In this document: positions 36,984 to 45,730 of the stretch, piece after piece | Numbering within the stretch: position 1 is the stretch's first letter | Layout: each line of letters begins with the position of its first letter | Assembly: GCF_002252665.1 (NCBI RefSeq) | Contig: NZ_NQKZ01000002.1 | Location: 124,001-188,000, forward strand | DNA from: Synechococcus sp. 8F6 | Lineage (GTDB): Bacteria; Cyanobacteriota; Cyanobacteriia; PCC-6307; Cyanobiaceae | Direction: 5' to 3' | Length of the DNA stretch: 64,000 nucleotides | The notes under the pieces: model-generated | Told to the model about the DNA's origin: nothing | Databases searched by the model: none | Seen by the model: the letters and a program-made list of their open reading frames with translations, nothing else | Made by a program: the position numbers and the translations under genes

Positions 36984-37223
36984 ATGGCGAGCCATTGCGA
37001 GTGATAAAGTTTTGGTTCAGCCTTTTTCAAGGGCAGGGCAGTTTTGTTAGGTGCGGGCCAGAGCAACTGATTACCGGGTTCGGCAGTGCAGCGTTTTGTT
37101 GCTCCGCCACTGCCCATCGTTTCAGTCTTTCTTGCCTCCATTGGGTTTCTGCCGGCCTGCGTTGAAGGACCTCACCAGCCAGGACTTCACCAAGTTCTGC
37201 TTCACCAGGCCGAATTGAATCCA
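36984..37223 (+). promoter_or_regulatory. Long leader region of the DEAD-box helicase gene
   Basis: 240 bases, with a clearly AT-richer start (GATAAAGTTTTGG, CCTTTTTCAAGG, GTTTTGTTAGG at about 37000-37050) than the surrounding genes. Long AT-rich leaders are typical of cold-induced RNA helicase genes in cyanobacteria. No specific structure can be assigned by eye. Confidence 0.4.
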
Positions 37224-39113
37224 GTGACCGAACTTTCCAACGGCGGCAGTTTCACCTGCTCCGTCGAAATCAATGCGTCTGTAGAGGCGTCGACGGAAGC
37301 GTCCGCGCAGACCTGCGTCGATCCATCCAACGACGTCTCCGACACCCCGATCGAGACGCCCACCGCTACTGCTTCGGCCCAAGAGGAGTCGAAGGCCAGC
37401 CAGGGCTTTGCCCGCTTTGGCTTCGGGCCCGAGCTGCTGAAGGCCCTTGAGGCCATCGGCTATCAGGAGCCCTCACCGATCCAGAAGGCCGCCATCCCCG
37501 AGCTGCTGCTCGGTCGCGACCTGGTGGGCCAAGCCCAAACGGGCACCGGCAAAACCGCAGCATTCGCCCTGCCGATGCTGGCCGCCCTCGATCCCGCCGA
37601 ACGCAAGCCCCAAGTGCTGGTGCTCGCCCCCACCCGGGAGCTGGCCCTGCAGGTGGCCGACGCCTTCAACAGCTATGCCACCCACCTGAGCGGGGTGCGC
37701 ACCCTGGCGATCTACGGCGGCGCCGACTTCCGCGAACAAATTCACCAGCTCAAGCGTGGCGTACAGATCGTGGTGGGCACCCCCGGTCGGGTGATGGACC
37801 ACATGCGCCAGGGGACCCTCGACCTCTCCAATCTGCGAGCTCTGGTGCTCGACGAGGCCGATGAAATGCTGCGCATGGGCTTCATCGACGACGTCGAATG
37901 GGTGCTCGAGCAACTACCTGAAAAGCGTCAGGTGGTGCTGTTTTCCGCCACCATGCCGGCCGAAATCCGGCGGATCTCGCAGAAATATCTCAACGCGCCC
38001 GCCGAGATCACGATCAAACAGAAGGCCGCCGATGCCAGCCTCATCCGTCAGCGCTTCCTGATGGTGCATGCGCCCCACAAACTGGCTGCGCTGGAGCGGG
38101 TGCTCGAGGCCGAAACCAGCGAAGGGGTGATCATCTTTGCCCGCACCAAGGCGATCACGATCACCGTGGCCGAATCGCTGGAGCAACACGGCTACGACGT
38201 GGCGGTGCTCAACGGCGACGTGCCCCAGGCCCAGCGGGAGCGCACCATCGAACGCCTCAAGAGCGGCCAGGTGGATGTGTTGGTGGCCACCGACGTGGCC
38301 GCCCGCGGCCTCGATGTGGAGCGCATCGGCCTGGTGATCAACTACGACATTCCCTTCGACTCCGAGGCCTACGTGCACCGGATCGGGCGCACGGGGCGGG
38401 CGGGCCGCAGCGGCGACGCCATTCTGTTTCTCACCCCCCGCGAGCGGCGCTTCCTGGGCAGCCTCGAGCGGGCCGTGGGCAAACCGATCGAAGAGATGGA
38501 GGTGCCCAGCAACGCCACCATCAACCAGAACCGGCTGGACCGGATGCGCACCAAACTGACCTGCTGCCTGCAAACACCCTCCAGCAGCGATCAGGAACGG
38601 GCCCTGCTCAGCGAAATCCTGCAACGGGTGGCCCAGGAGCTGGGCTCGAGCCCCGAGCAGCTGGCACTGGCCGCTCTCGAGCTGAGCCTGGCGGGCAAAC
38701 CGCTGCTGCTCCAGGGCGAAGAGAATTTCCACCAGGTGCGTCCGAGTGGTCCCGGTCGGGATGGCGGACGGGATGGAGGACGGGACTTCGGGCGCGATCG
38801 GGGTCGGGGGCGCGAGCTGGGACGCGATGGGGATCGGGGTCCCCGGGGTGAGCGGCCCATGGGACCGCCGGAAGATCACATGGAGCGCTTCCGCGTCGAA
38901 GTGGGCTGGCGCGACCGGATCAAGCCCGGCAACATCGTGGGTGCCATAGCCAATGAGGCGGGTCTGAACGGTCGCTCGATCGGCCGCATCCAGATCTTCG
39001 ACACCCACAGCACCGTGGACCTGCCCAAGGGCATGCCCGATGAGGTCTTCCAGGGCCTGAGGCAGCTGCGGGTGATGAACAAACCACTCCAGCTCTCCCG
39101 GCTGCAGGGTTAA
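37224..39113 (+). CDS. DEAD-box ATP-dependent RNA helicase
   Basis: 629 residues from GTG 37224 (VTELSNGGSF); the frame is open to 37086 but that part is leader-like. An acidic Ser/Thr-rich N-terminus of ~60 residues is followed by the Q motif, AQTGTGKT (~103), DEADEML (~209), FSATMP (~239) and HRIGRTGRAGR (~387). A Gly/Arg/Asp-rich hinge (RDGGRDGGRDFGRDRGRGRE) precedes a DbpA/CsdA-type RNA-binding domain (FRVEVGWRDRIKPGNIVGAI). This is the CsdA/CrhR class, which unwinds RNA in ribosome assembly and cold adaptation. deaD is the closest standard symbol. Confidence 0.93.
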   Translation: MTELSNGGSFTCSVEINASVEASTEASAQTCVDPSNDVSDTPIETPTATASAQEESKASQGFARFGFGPELLKALEAIGYQEPSPIQKAAIPELLLGRDLVGQAQTGTGKTAAFALPMLAALDPAERKPQVLVLAPTRELALQVADAFNSYATHLSGVRTLAIYGGADFREQIHQLKRGVQIVVGTPGRVMDHMRQGTLDLSNLRALVLDEADEMLRMGFIDDVEWVLEQLPEKRQVVLFSATMPAEIRRISQKYLNAPAEITIKQKAADASLIRQRFLMVHAPHKLAALERVLEAETSEGVIIFARTKAITITVAESLEQHGYDVAVLNGDVPQAQRERTIERLKSGQVDVLVATDVAARGLDVERIGLVINYDIPFDSEAYVHRIGRTGRAGRSGDAILFLTPRERRFLGSLERAVGKPIEEMEVPSNATINQNRLDRMRTKLTCCLQTPSSSDQERALLSEILQRVAQELGSSPEQLALAALELSLAGKPLLLQGEENFHQVRPSGPGRDGGRDGGRDFGRDRGRGRELGRDGDRGPRGERPMGPPEDHMERFRVEVGWRDRIKPGNIVGAIANEAGLNGRSIGRIQIFDTHSTVDLPKGMPDEVFQGLRQLRVMNKPLQLSRLQG

Positions 39114-39155
39114 CCGTCTCGGGCGCCAGACATGCCCACCGCCCGACCCTGCTCC

Positions 39156-39500
39156 ATGTCGCCCAGTCCTGTGCGAATCGTCCCCATTGGCCTGCTGTGG
39201 CTGGGGCTGGCCGGGCTGGGTCCATCCAGCCGGGGCATCAGCGTCTCGGAGGTGGTGAAAGCCTTCTGCCTATCGGCCTATCAGGCTGATCTGCAAAAGC
39301 AGGGCAAAAGTGTCTCGCTGGCGCAGCTGGATCGCACCTGTGGTTGCGTTGGGGAGCGAGTCGCCCAAGGCAGCGACGTGGAGGATGCCCACGTGGTGTG
39401 TGGGCGCCCTCAGGCGCAGAGACTGGTCACGTCTCCCACACTCACACTGGTTAACCCAGGCACCGAGAGCCTTTCGACAGCGGCGATCAGCGAGACCTGA
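39156..39500 (+). CDS. Small exported Cys-containing protein, hypothetical
   Basis: 114 residues from ATG 39156; an in-frame ATG at 39132 is an alternative. A signal-like hydrophobic stretch (RIVPIGLLWLGLAGLGPSS) precedes EVVKAFCLSAYQADLQKQGKSVSLAQLDRTCGCVGERV with four Cys that could form disulfides. The last ~30 residues overlap a minus-strand frame and may not be functional sequence. Function unknown. Confidence 0.55.
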   Translation: MSPSPVRIVPIGLLWLGLAGLGPSSRGISVSEVVKAFCLSAYQADLQKQGKSVSLAQLDRTCGCVGERVAQGSDVEDAHVVCGRPQAQRLVTSPTLTLVNPGTESLSTAAISET

Positions 39501-39613
39501 ACGTCCAAGCTTTCGCTGGTCACCAGGGTCTGCAGCAGGTCGAAACGATCCTGGGGAGCCAGCTCTCCATCCTCGCGCCAGGCGAGGCTCCAAGGGACAG
39601 GGGCCGTCATCAC
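39410..39613 (-). CDS. Possible small acidic protein, hypothetical
   Basis: 67 residues, double ATG start. Codon use in the first 50 codons looks genuine (runs such as CTG CTG CAG ACC CTG GTG ACC). The sequence reads REDGELAPQDRFDLLQTLVTSESLDVQVSLIAAVERLSV: helical and acidic. It overlaps the 3' end of the opposite-strand gene by 91 bases, so at least one of the two ends is doubtful. Confidence 0.4.
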   Translation of the reverse strand: MMTAPVPWSLAWREDGELAPQDRFDLLQTLVTSESLDVQVSLIAAVERLSVPGLTSVSVGDVTSLCA

Positions 39614-39865
39614 GGGGTCGCAGTTGATCAGGATTTGCTGACAATGGAACGTTACTGGGGATCGCCCAGGGAACTCCAGAGTCTCTTCAGAAGGGCTTCA
39701 CGGTTCTCCATGATTCCCGCTCTCACGCCTTGGTCAGGCCCAGCAAACCGGTAGGCTTGAGGGTGATTCCAAGGCGTTCAGGCTCCCATCGGCGCGCTCA
39801 GTTCCCACTGGCATTCCCGAGGAAGCGCAGCACCAACCGAATCAGTTCCAGGATTTGCTCCATTA
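39614..39865 (+). promoter_or_regulatory. Intergenic leader upstream of the RRM protein gene
   Basis: 252 bases with no gene. Cyanobacterial rbp genes are commonly cold-regulated through such leaders. The only repeat seen is CAGGATTTGCT, present near 39630 and again near 39850. No promoter motif is clear. Confidence 0.35.
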
Positions 39866-40246
39866 ATGACCATTTACGTTGGCAACCTCTCGTTCCAAGC
39901 TGAACGCGAGGACCTGCTTGATCTCTTCGGCCAATACGGAGAGGTGCGCCAGTGCAGCCTGCCCCTTGACCGGGAAACCGGTCGCAAGCGCGGCTTCGCC
40001 TTTGTCGAACTGGCTGACGATGCAGCTGAACAGAAAGCCATCGACGACCTCCAGGACGTCGAATGGATGGGCCGCATGATTCGCGTCAACAAAGCCACCC
40101 CCCGTGAAGGCGGCGGAGGTGGTGGTGGCGGCGGCCGCGGCGGCTACGGCGGCGGCGGCGGTGGTGGTGGAAACCGTGGCGGCGGCGGTGGCTATGGCGG
40201 GGGGGGTGGTGGCGGCGGCTACGGCGGCGGCGGCAACCGCTGGTAA
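39866..40246 (+). CDS. rbp: Glycine-rich RNA-binding protein (single RRM)
   Basis: 126 residues. The RRM at residues 1-80 has RNP2 IYVGNL and RNP1 KRGFAFVE. It is followed by a tail of about 45 residues that is almost all Gly with Tyr, Asn and Arg. This is the cyanobacterial Rbp family, mostly cold-induced RNA chaperones that also help anchor thylakoid mRNAs. It is a single-gene transcript ended by a strong terminator. Confidence 0.95.
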   Translation: MTIYVGNLSFQAEREDLLDLFGQYGEVRQCSLPLDRETGRKRGFAFVELADDAAEQKAIDDLQDVEWMGRMIRVNKATPREGGGGGGGGGRGGYGGGGGGGGNRGGGGGYGGGGGGGGYGGGGNRW

Positions 40247-40272
40247 GTCATCCGACCAGCCCTGACCCTGGA

Positions 40273-40310
40273 CCCCTGGCCGTGGATCACCCCACGGCCA
40301 GGGGTTTTTT
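40273..40310 (+). terminator. Strong intrinsic terminator after rbp
   Basis: A perfect 13-bp stem (40273-40285 with 40292-40304), a 6-base loop and a run of six T (40305-40310). It is the clearest rho-independent terminator in the window. Confidence 0.95.
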
Positions 40311-40378
40311 GCTGGGCCGAGATCGCACGGATCAGCATCGGGGGGCAACATCGTCACCAAGTTGTTCCCCAGCCGGCC

Positions 40379-42181
40379 ATGTCGCCCCAGACCGCCACCA
40401 GCCCCACCACCCTGGAGCGGCTGTTGCGCACCCTCCGGCCGCACCGACGCCGGGTGTGGCTAGCCGCCAGCTGCTCGGTGCTCAACAAACTCTTCGACCT
40501 GGCCCCACCGGTGCTGATCGGCTTGGCGGTGGATGTGGTGGTGCAGCAGGACACCTCCTGGCTGGCGGCCCTGGGCGTCACCTCCGTGCCAGGCCAGCTG
40601 GGTGTGCTGGCGGGGCTTTCGTTTGTGATCTGGAGCGCCGAATCCCTGTTCGAATACCTCTACGCCCTGCTCTGGCGCAACCTGGCCCAAACGGTGCAGC
40701 ACGAGCTGCGGCTTGAGGCCTACGCCCATCTGCAGCAGCTGGAGATGGGCTTCTTCGAAGCCAGCAGCAGCGGCAGGCTGCTCACGATCCTCAACGACGA
40801 CATCAACCAGCTGGAGCGCTTTCTCGACCACGGCGCCAACGAGATCCTGCAGCTGATCACCACGGTGCTGGCGGTGGGCGCCGCGATGCTGTGGCTCTCG
40901 CCACTGGTGGCGGGGGTGTCGTTCCTGCCGATTCCCGTCATCCTCTGGGGGTCGCTGCGCTTCCAGAAGCGGCTGGCCCCCCGTTACGCCGAGGTGCGCG
41001 AGCGGGCGGGGGATCTGGCCAGTCGCCTGGCCAACAACCTCGGCGGCATGCTCACGATCAAGAGCTACACGGCGGAGACCTGGGAAACCGCACGGCTCAG
41101 CGAGCAGAGCCAGGCTTACCGCAGCAGCAATGCCCGGGCCATCCGGCTCTCGGCAGCCTTCATTCCCCTGATTCGCTTCGCGATCCTGTTCGCCTTCCTG
41201 GCGATCCTGGTGATCGGCGGCTTGCAGGCCTGGCGCGGTGCCATCGCGGTGGGCACCTACAGCTTCCTGGTGTTCATCACCCAGCGGCTGCTATGGCCCC
41301 TCACCACCCTGGGCCGCACCCTCGACGACTACCAGCGGGCCATGGCCTCCACCAACCGGGTGCTCAACCTGCTCGACACCCCGATCGCCATCGCCAGCGG
41401 CCAACAGAGACTGCCTTTGGGCCAGGTGAAGGGAGAGCTCCGCTTTGAGGGCGTCAGTTTTGGCTACGCCGGTCGCGAGCCTCTGCTGCGCCACTTCAAC
41501 CTGACGATCCCCGCCGGCAGCACCCTCGGCATCGTGGGTGCCACGGGCTCAGGCAAGAGCACCCTGGTGAAACTGCTGCTGCGGCTCTACGCCATCCAGG
41601 AGGGCCGCATCCTGCTCGATGGCATTCCCCTCCACAGCCTGCAGCTCGACGACCTGCGCCGCGCCATCGGCCTGGTGAGCCAGGAGGTGTTTTTGTTTCA
41701 CGGCACCGTGGCCGAAAACATCGGCTACGGCAGCTTCGAGGCACCCCGGGCCGCGATCGAACGGGCTGCCCAATTGGCAGAGGCGTCGAGTTTCATCGAG
41801 GCCCTACCCCAGGGTTACGACACGGTGGTGGGCGAGCGGGGCCAACGGCTCAGCGGCGGCCAGCGCCAGCGCATCGCCCTGGCCCGCGCCATCCTCAAAA
41901 ACCCTCCGGTGCTGATCCTCGATGAAGCCACGGCGGCGGTCGACAACGACACCGAAGCCGCCATCCAGCGCTCCCTCGATCTGATCACCGCCGAGCGCAC
42001 CACCCTGGTGATCGCCCACCGGCTCTCCACCGTGCGCCACGCCGATCGGATCGTGGTGCTGGAGCAGGGCCAGATCGTGGAAAGCGGCCGCCACGACCAG
42101 CTGATCGCTGCCGATGGGGCCTATGCCAACCTCTGGCGGGTGCAGGCCGGTCTGCGCAGCGGCGAACCCCTGCGACTCTGA
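40379..42181 (+). CDS. ABC exporter, fused membrane and ATPase domains (MsbA/HlyB-like)
   Basis: 600 residues. Six membrane helices lie in residues ~25-320. The nucleotide-binding domain has Walker [10 protein letters not shown] (~387), the Q-loop LVSQEVFLF, signature [14 protein letters not shown] (~490), Walker [12 protein letters not shown] and the H-loop VIAHRLSTV. Half-transporters of this type dimerise and export lipids, peptides or drugs. No C39 peptidase domain is present. The substrate is unknown. Confidence 0.93.
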   Translation: MSPQTATSPTTLERLLRTLRPHRRRVWLAASCSVLNKLFDLAPPVLIGLAVDVVVQQDTSWLAALGVTSVPGQLGVLAGLSFVIWSAESLFEYLYALLWRNLAQTVQHELRLEAYAHLQQLEMGFFEASSSGRLLTILNDDINQLERFLDHGANEILQLITTVLAVGAAMLWLSPLVAGVSFLPIPVILWGSLRFQKRLAPRYAEVRERAGDLASRLANNLGGMLTIKSYTAETWETARLSEQSQAYRSSNARAIRLSAAFIPLIRFAILFAFLAILVIGGLQAWRGAIAVGTYSFLVFITQRLLWPLTTLGRTLDDYQRAMASTNRVLNLLDTPIAIASGQQRLPLGQVKGELRFEGVSFGYAGREPLLRHFNLTIPAGSTLGIVGATGSGKSTLVKLLLRLYAIQEGRILLDGIPLHSLQLDDLRRAIGLVSQEVFLFHGTVAENIGYGSFEAPRAAIERAAQLAEASSFIEALPQGYDTVVGERGQRLSGGQRQRIALARAILKNPPVLILDEATAAVDNDTEAAIQRSLDLITAERTTLVIAHRLSTVRHADRIVVLEQGQIVESGRHDQLIAADGAYANLWRVQAGLRSGEPLRL

Positions 42182-42209
42182 GCCCTGATCGTGCAATAGG
42201 TTTTGGGGG

Positions 42210-43133
42210 ATGAGAACCCCTCAGGCCAAAGGCCCCCGCAAGCGCAGCCGACGCGGCTCCGTGCTGGTGGCGATCGGCGTGGGCTTGGGCGGGGGACTGC
42301 TGCTGGCGGGGCCGCTCTGGGAGCTGCTCAGCGACAACGGCGCGGCCACCAACAACGCCATCACCAATCCCTTTGCCGCCTGGAGTGGCATCACCAACCA
42401 GGACATCCTGCTGCTCGGCACCGATGTGGGCGGTGGCAACACTGATGTGATCGCCAGCCTGCGGGTGGATGGCGGCATCACACGAATCACCCAGGTGCCC
42501 CGCGACACCTACATCGAAGCTGAGGGCTACGGCCCCCACAAAATCAATGCCCTCTACAGCCTGGGGGGCACCGACCTCGTGAAACGGGAACTGGCCCGCA
42601 AGCTGGGCCGGCCGATCACCCACCACGTGGTGGTGAACCTGGCGGCGATCCGGCGCATGGCCGATGCCCTGGGCGGCATCGAGGTGGATGTGCCCAAACG
42701 GATGGCCTACACCGACCACAGCCAGGGGCTCACCATCGATCTGCAACCGGGCCTGCAGACCCTCAAGGGCCGCGACCTGGAGGGATTCCTGCGCTTCCGC
42801 CACGATGCAATGGGCGACATCGGCCGCCTGGAGCGCCAGCAGCTGGCCCTGCAGGCCCTGTTCCGCAAGCTCACCCGGCCTGAGCATCTGGTGCGACTAC
42901 CGGTGCTGCTGGCAGCAGCCGGCAAGGACCTCAAAACCGATCTCGGGCCCATGGAACTGGGTGGACTGATCACGGCCATGAGCACGACCCAACTGGAGAC
43001 CAAGCGGCTGGGCGGTCGGCCCTTTTACCGCAACAACATCAGCTACTGGGAGGCCGACTGGCCCCAGCCTGTATTGGACAGCTCGGCCGGCTATGGCTCC
43101 GGGGACGACGGCCGCTTCCGCTTCCTCTTCTGA
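42210..43133 (+). CDS. LytR-CpsA-Psr (LCP) family protein
   Basis: 307 residues. One N-terminal membrane anchor (SVLVAIGVGLGGGLLLAGPL) leads to an extracytoplasmic LCP domain. Motifs are ILLLGTDVGGGNTDVIASL, the basic/Asp VPRDTYIE, KINALYSLGG and FLRFRHDAMGDIGRLERQQ, with the Arg/Asp residues that bind polyprenyl pyrophosphate. Such enzymes attach polysaccharide or other glycopolymers to the cell wall. Its 3' end overlaps the convergent MgtC-like gene by 43 bases. Confidence 0.92.
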   Translation: MRTPQAKGPRKRSRRGSVLVAIGVGLGGGLLLAGPLWELLSDNGAATNNAITNPFAAWSGITNQDILLLGTDVGGGNTDVIASLRVDGGITRITQVPRDTYIEAEGYGPHKINALYSLGGTDLVKRELARKLGRPITHHVVVNLAAIRRMADALGGIEVDVPKRMAYTDHSQGLTIDLQPGLQTLKGRDLEGFLRFRHDAMGDIGRLERQQLALQALFRKLTRPEHLVRLPVLLAAAGKDLKTDLGPMELGGLITAMSTTQLETKRLGGRPFYRNNISYWEADWPQPVLDSSAGYGSGDDGRFRFLF

Positions 43134-43597
43134 TCCGCCGCAGGATCAACGGCGGGCGTTGGCCCGCCGTTGCTGCTCTGGGACAGGGTGATCAAGGCCA
43201 GCGCCAAAGCCACACCCGCCAGCAAGGGGGTGGAGGCGGCCACGGTCACCCCGAGGGCAGCCGTAAACCAGATCGAAGCGGCACTGGTGAGTCCGTGCAC
43301 CTCGGGCCGGCCTTTCTTCAGGCCACCAGGAGGCACCAGGATCTCTCCGGCGCCGAGGAAGCCCACGCCCGTGGCCACCCCCTGAATCACCCGGCTGCGG
43401 GACTCGGGATCGGGACCGGCCGCCAGCACCATCAGACAAGCACTCAGCCCCACCAACACATGCACCCGCAGGCGGTTGGGGTGGGTGGTGGTGCCGTGGT
43501 GGGCGCGGTTGATGCCCACCGCCAAACCGCACAGCACCGCCAGACCCAGGCGCAGCAGGATCTGCAAGTCGGGGGTGAGCGCCGGCAGCCAGCTCAT
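43091..43597 (-). CDS. MgtC/SapB family membrane protein
   Basis: 168 residues from the ATG at 43597. The N-terminal hydrophobic domain contains the family signature: LRLGLAVLCGLAVGINR, then HVLVGLSACLMVLAAG, then VIQGVATGVGFLGAGEIL. About four to five helices. The C-terminal ACT-like domain of true MgtC is absent; a charged tail (QKRKRKRP) replaces it. The role may be magnesium or phosphate homeostasis, by analogy only. It is divergent from the first FUSC gene. Confidence 0.85.
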   Translation of the reverse strand: MSWLPALTPDLQILLRLGLAVLCGLAVGINRAHHGTTTHPNRLRVHVLVGLSACLMVLAAGPDPESRSRVIQGVATGVGFLGAGEILVPPGGLKKGRPEVHGLTSAASIWFTAALGVTVAASTPLLAGVALALALITLSQSSNGGPTPAVDPAADQKRKRKRPSSPEP

Positions 43598-43662
43598 GGC
43601 CGCCCCCTCACAACAGCCAAGCGCAGCATGGCTGTTCCCCATAAGCTCCTGGCAACTGAGCG

Positions 43663-44631
43663 TTGCCGCGGCCCGTGCAGAACCTGCTGCTGCGCAACAG
43701 CCTCAAGTTGTTCGTGGCCGTGTTCATCACCGCGGCAATCGCTTCCTGGACCGAGCGCATCCAGTTTCTCTGGTATCCGCTGATGGCAGTGGTGATCGTT
43801 GTGGATGACAACGACGATCACACCGTTCAGGCTGCCACAAGCCGCATCCTTGGCACGGTGATCGGGGGCCTGATCACCTTCCTGGTGCACACGATGCTGA
43901 GCGGCTGGATCGGCGTGCTGGTGTCGTTGCTGGTGATGATCCCAGTGCTGCAACGGCTGGGCTGGCAAAGCGCCCTGGGCACCGCCGGGCTCACCGCCGT
44001 GATGTTTCTGATGATTCCCAGCCACGCCTCTCTCAATTGGGATTACGTGTTCAACCGCGGCCTCGACACCGTGGTGGGCTGCGTGGTGGCCATCGTGGTG
44101 GGGCTGCTGTTCTGGCCGCAGAACAGCAGCAGTGAACTCACAGCTGCCGATCGCCTCCTACGCCGGTTGCTGCAGGCCCAACTGCAGGCCTACAGCGACT
44201 GGCTGGGCCAGCGTCGCAGTCGCCCTGAGCCGCTCGATCCGGCACCGCTCACCAACGCCCTGCAGCGCATGGAGCAGCTGGTGGCCCAGGAGCGCAGCGG
44301 CCCCCGCCATCAGGCCCTCAAACGCAGCGGCTGGGAGCAACGGCTGCGGCTCTGGCAGCTGGCCCACTTTCACTGGATTGCCTGGGAGCGGCTGCTGGCC
44401 GGGCTGCCGGAGCAGCAGAGCCTGAAGGCCGATCCGCTGAGGCATGCCGTCGGGGACCTGCAGCGTCAGCTCAGCGAAGAGCCCACACCAACACCGCCGC
44501 GGCAACCCCAGCGCTGGCAGCAGCTGGCCCAGCAGCTTCAACTGCCGCTGCTGCCGCTGCTGGCCCTGGCGGAGGAAGGGCGTCCGCTGCATGCCTGCCT
44601 GGGCGGGCTGAACCGGATGGCCCCGCCGTGA
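43663..44631 (+). CDS. FUSC-family half-transporter, subunit A copy 1
   Basis: 322 residues with a TTG start; a GTG at 43675 is equally possible. About five to six membrane helices (residues ~5-150), then a cytoplasmic helical domain rich in Gln, Leu and Arg. The core VVIVVDDNDDHTVQAATSRILGTVIGG matches the FUSC (fusaric acid resistance/aromatic acid exporter) signature of a polar segment then R-x2-GT-x3-G. Full-length relatives carry two such membrane halves in one chain; here the halves are separate genes. The stop overlaps the next start by four bases. Probably an inner-membrane efflux subunit. Confidence 0.8.
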   Translation: MPRPVQNLLLRNSLKLFVAVFITAAIASWTERIQFLWYPLMAVVIVVDDNDDHTVQAATSRILGTVIGGLITFLVHTMLSGWIGVLVSLLVMIPVLQRLGWQSALGTAGLTAVMFLMIPSHASLNWDYVFNRGLDTVVGCVVAIVVGLLFWPQNSSSELTAADRLLRRLLQAQLQAYSDWLGQRRSRPEPLDPAPLTNALQRMEQLVAQERSGPRHQALKRSGWEQRLRLWQLAHFHWIAWERLLAGLPEQQSLKADPLRHAVGDLQRQLSEEPTPTPPRQPQRWQQLAQQLQLPLLPLLALAEEGRPLHACLGGLNRMAPP

Positions 44632-45683
44632 GCAACCGCAACGCCCTGCGCACCGCCTTCACCGCCGGGCTCGGCAACGCCTTCGCCAGCCTGTCGGGGT
44701 TGGCCGACAGCCAGTACGTGGCCCTGTCGGTTGTGGCGGTATCCAGCGGCACCTACGGCGGCGCACTTTCCCTGGGGAGGCAGAGGCTGCTGGGCACCGT
44801 GCTCGGCTCGGTGCTGCTGCTGATCGGCTACGAGGGGTTGCGCCTCCTGCCGATGCCGTTGGGGATCGCCATCACCCTCGGCGCCCTGCGCCTGCTGGGC
44901 GGCCTGCTGAAACTGCAGGTGGGCTACAAGGTGGGCGGAATGATCATCGTGATGGGCTGGCTCGTGCACGAGGGCGGCCTGGCCAGCTGGATCCCGATCC
45001 GCTTCCTCTGGACCTGCTTCGGGGTGCTGATCACCCTGCTGGGCTTACGGCTGTTCTGGCCTGCCCGCGGACTCGACAGCAACCTGACCCAGGTCGCCGA
45101 TCTGCTCGTCCAGCTGCAGAGCTGCTTCCGCGACCTGGCGGCGCGGGTTGATCCCGCCATGACGGGCCAGGTGGCCAATCCGGTGGGGATCGGCCGCTAC
45201 CGGGCCCTGCGCAACCAGCTCGTTGCCATCCGGCGGCAACGGCCAGCACTGCTGCAGGAGCTGGGTTCGCTGCCGGAGCGCCATCCAGCCACACTGCTGA
45301 TGGCCAACTTCGAGGCCACCAGCTCCCGCCTGATCACCCTGGTGGGGGGCCTGGTGCGCGAGCCCCCCACCCTCCAGGATCCCCAGCTGGTGGTGCAGCT
45401 GCATCGGGCCGAAGCGGAGTTGCTGCAAGCCATGGCTGGCCATCTGGGCCAGTGGGAACAGCAGATTCGTGGTCGCCGGGGGCTGCCCAAACCACCCGAA
45501 ACCGAACTTCAGCTGCCGCGCAGCTGGCACGAGCTGGGCCAGGAGCTCAACAACCCCACCGCCAACTCAGCTTCCCTGGAGAGGCTGGAGCGGATCGCCA
45601 GCCGGCTGATGCTCTGCAGCCAGGCCGAGCAGGCCATCCGCTCGGCCGAAGCAAACTGGGTGGCAATTCTGGCCCGGGCCTGA
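44628..45683 (+). CDS. FUSC-family half-transporter, subunit B copy 1
   Basis: 351 residues, GTG start overlapping the subunit A stop. Six membrane helices in ~1-150. The FUSC signature is SSGTYGGALSLGRQRLLGTVLGSVLLLIGYEG, and a soluble helical domain follows. It differs from subunit A but pairs with it by translational coupling, which suggests a heteromeric transporter. A close paralogue lies at 49448-50518 (shared VxxGTYGxxLxLGRQRLxGT and SWIPxRxxWTxFG). Confidence 0.82.
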   Translation: MSNRNALRTAFTAGLGNAFASLSGLADSQYVALSVVAVSSGTYGGALSLGRQRLLGTVLGSVLLLIGYEGLRLLPMPLGIAITLGALRLLGGLLKLQVGYKVGGMIIVMGWLVHEGGLASWIPIRFLWTCFGVLITLLGLRLFWPARGLDSNLTQVADLLVQLQSCFRDLAARVDPAMTGQVANPVGIGRYRALRNQLVAIRRQRPALLQELGSLPERHPATLLMANFEATSSRLITLVGGLVREPPTLQDPQLVVQLHRAEAELLQAMAGHLGQWEQQIRGRRGLPKPPETELQLPRSWHELGQELNNPTANSASLERLERIASRLMLCSQAEQAIRSAEANWVAILARA

Positions 45684-45730
45684 ATCACGCCAATCACCGC
45701 ATCACGCAGATGACCGCATCACGCCAATGA
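45684..45730. repeat. Short direct repeats between two genes
   Basis: The spacer is made of repeated ACCGCATCACGC and ATCACGCCAAT units. They lie just after the FUSC-B stop and run up to the next ATG. Significance unknown. Confidence 0.5.

Noticed and set aside
38745-38860. Tandem Arg-Asp-Gly repeats in the helicase gene as a mobile or satellite repeat
   Set aside because: They encode the RG-rich hinge typical of cold-shock DEAD-box helicases.
40105-40240. Dense GGC/GGT repeats in rbp, which look like a repeat array
   Set aside because: They are codons of the Gly-rich tail of the RRM protein; there is no CRISPR repeat-spacer structure.
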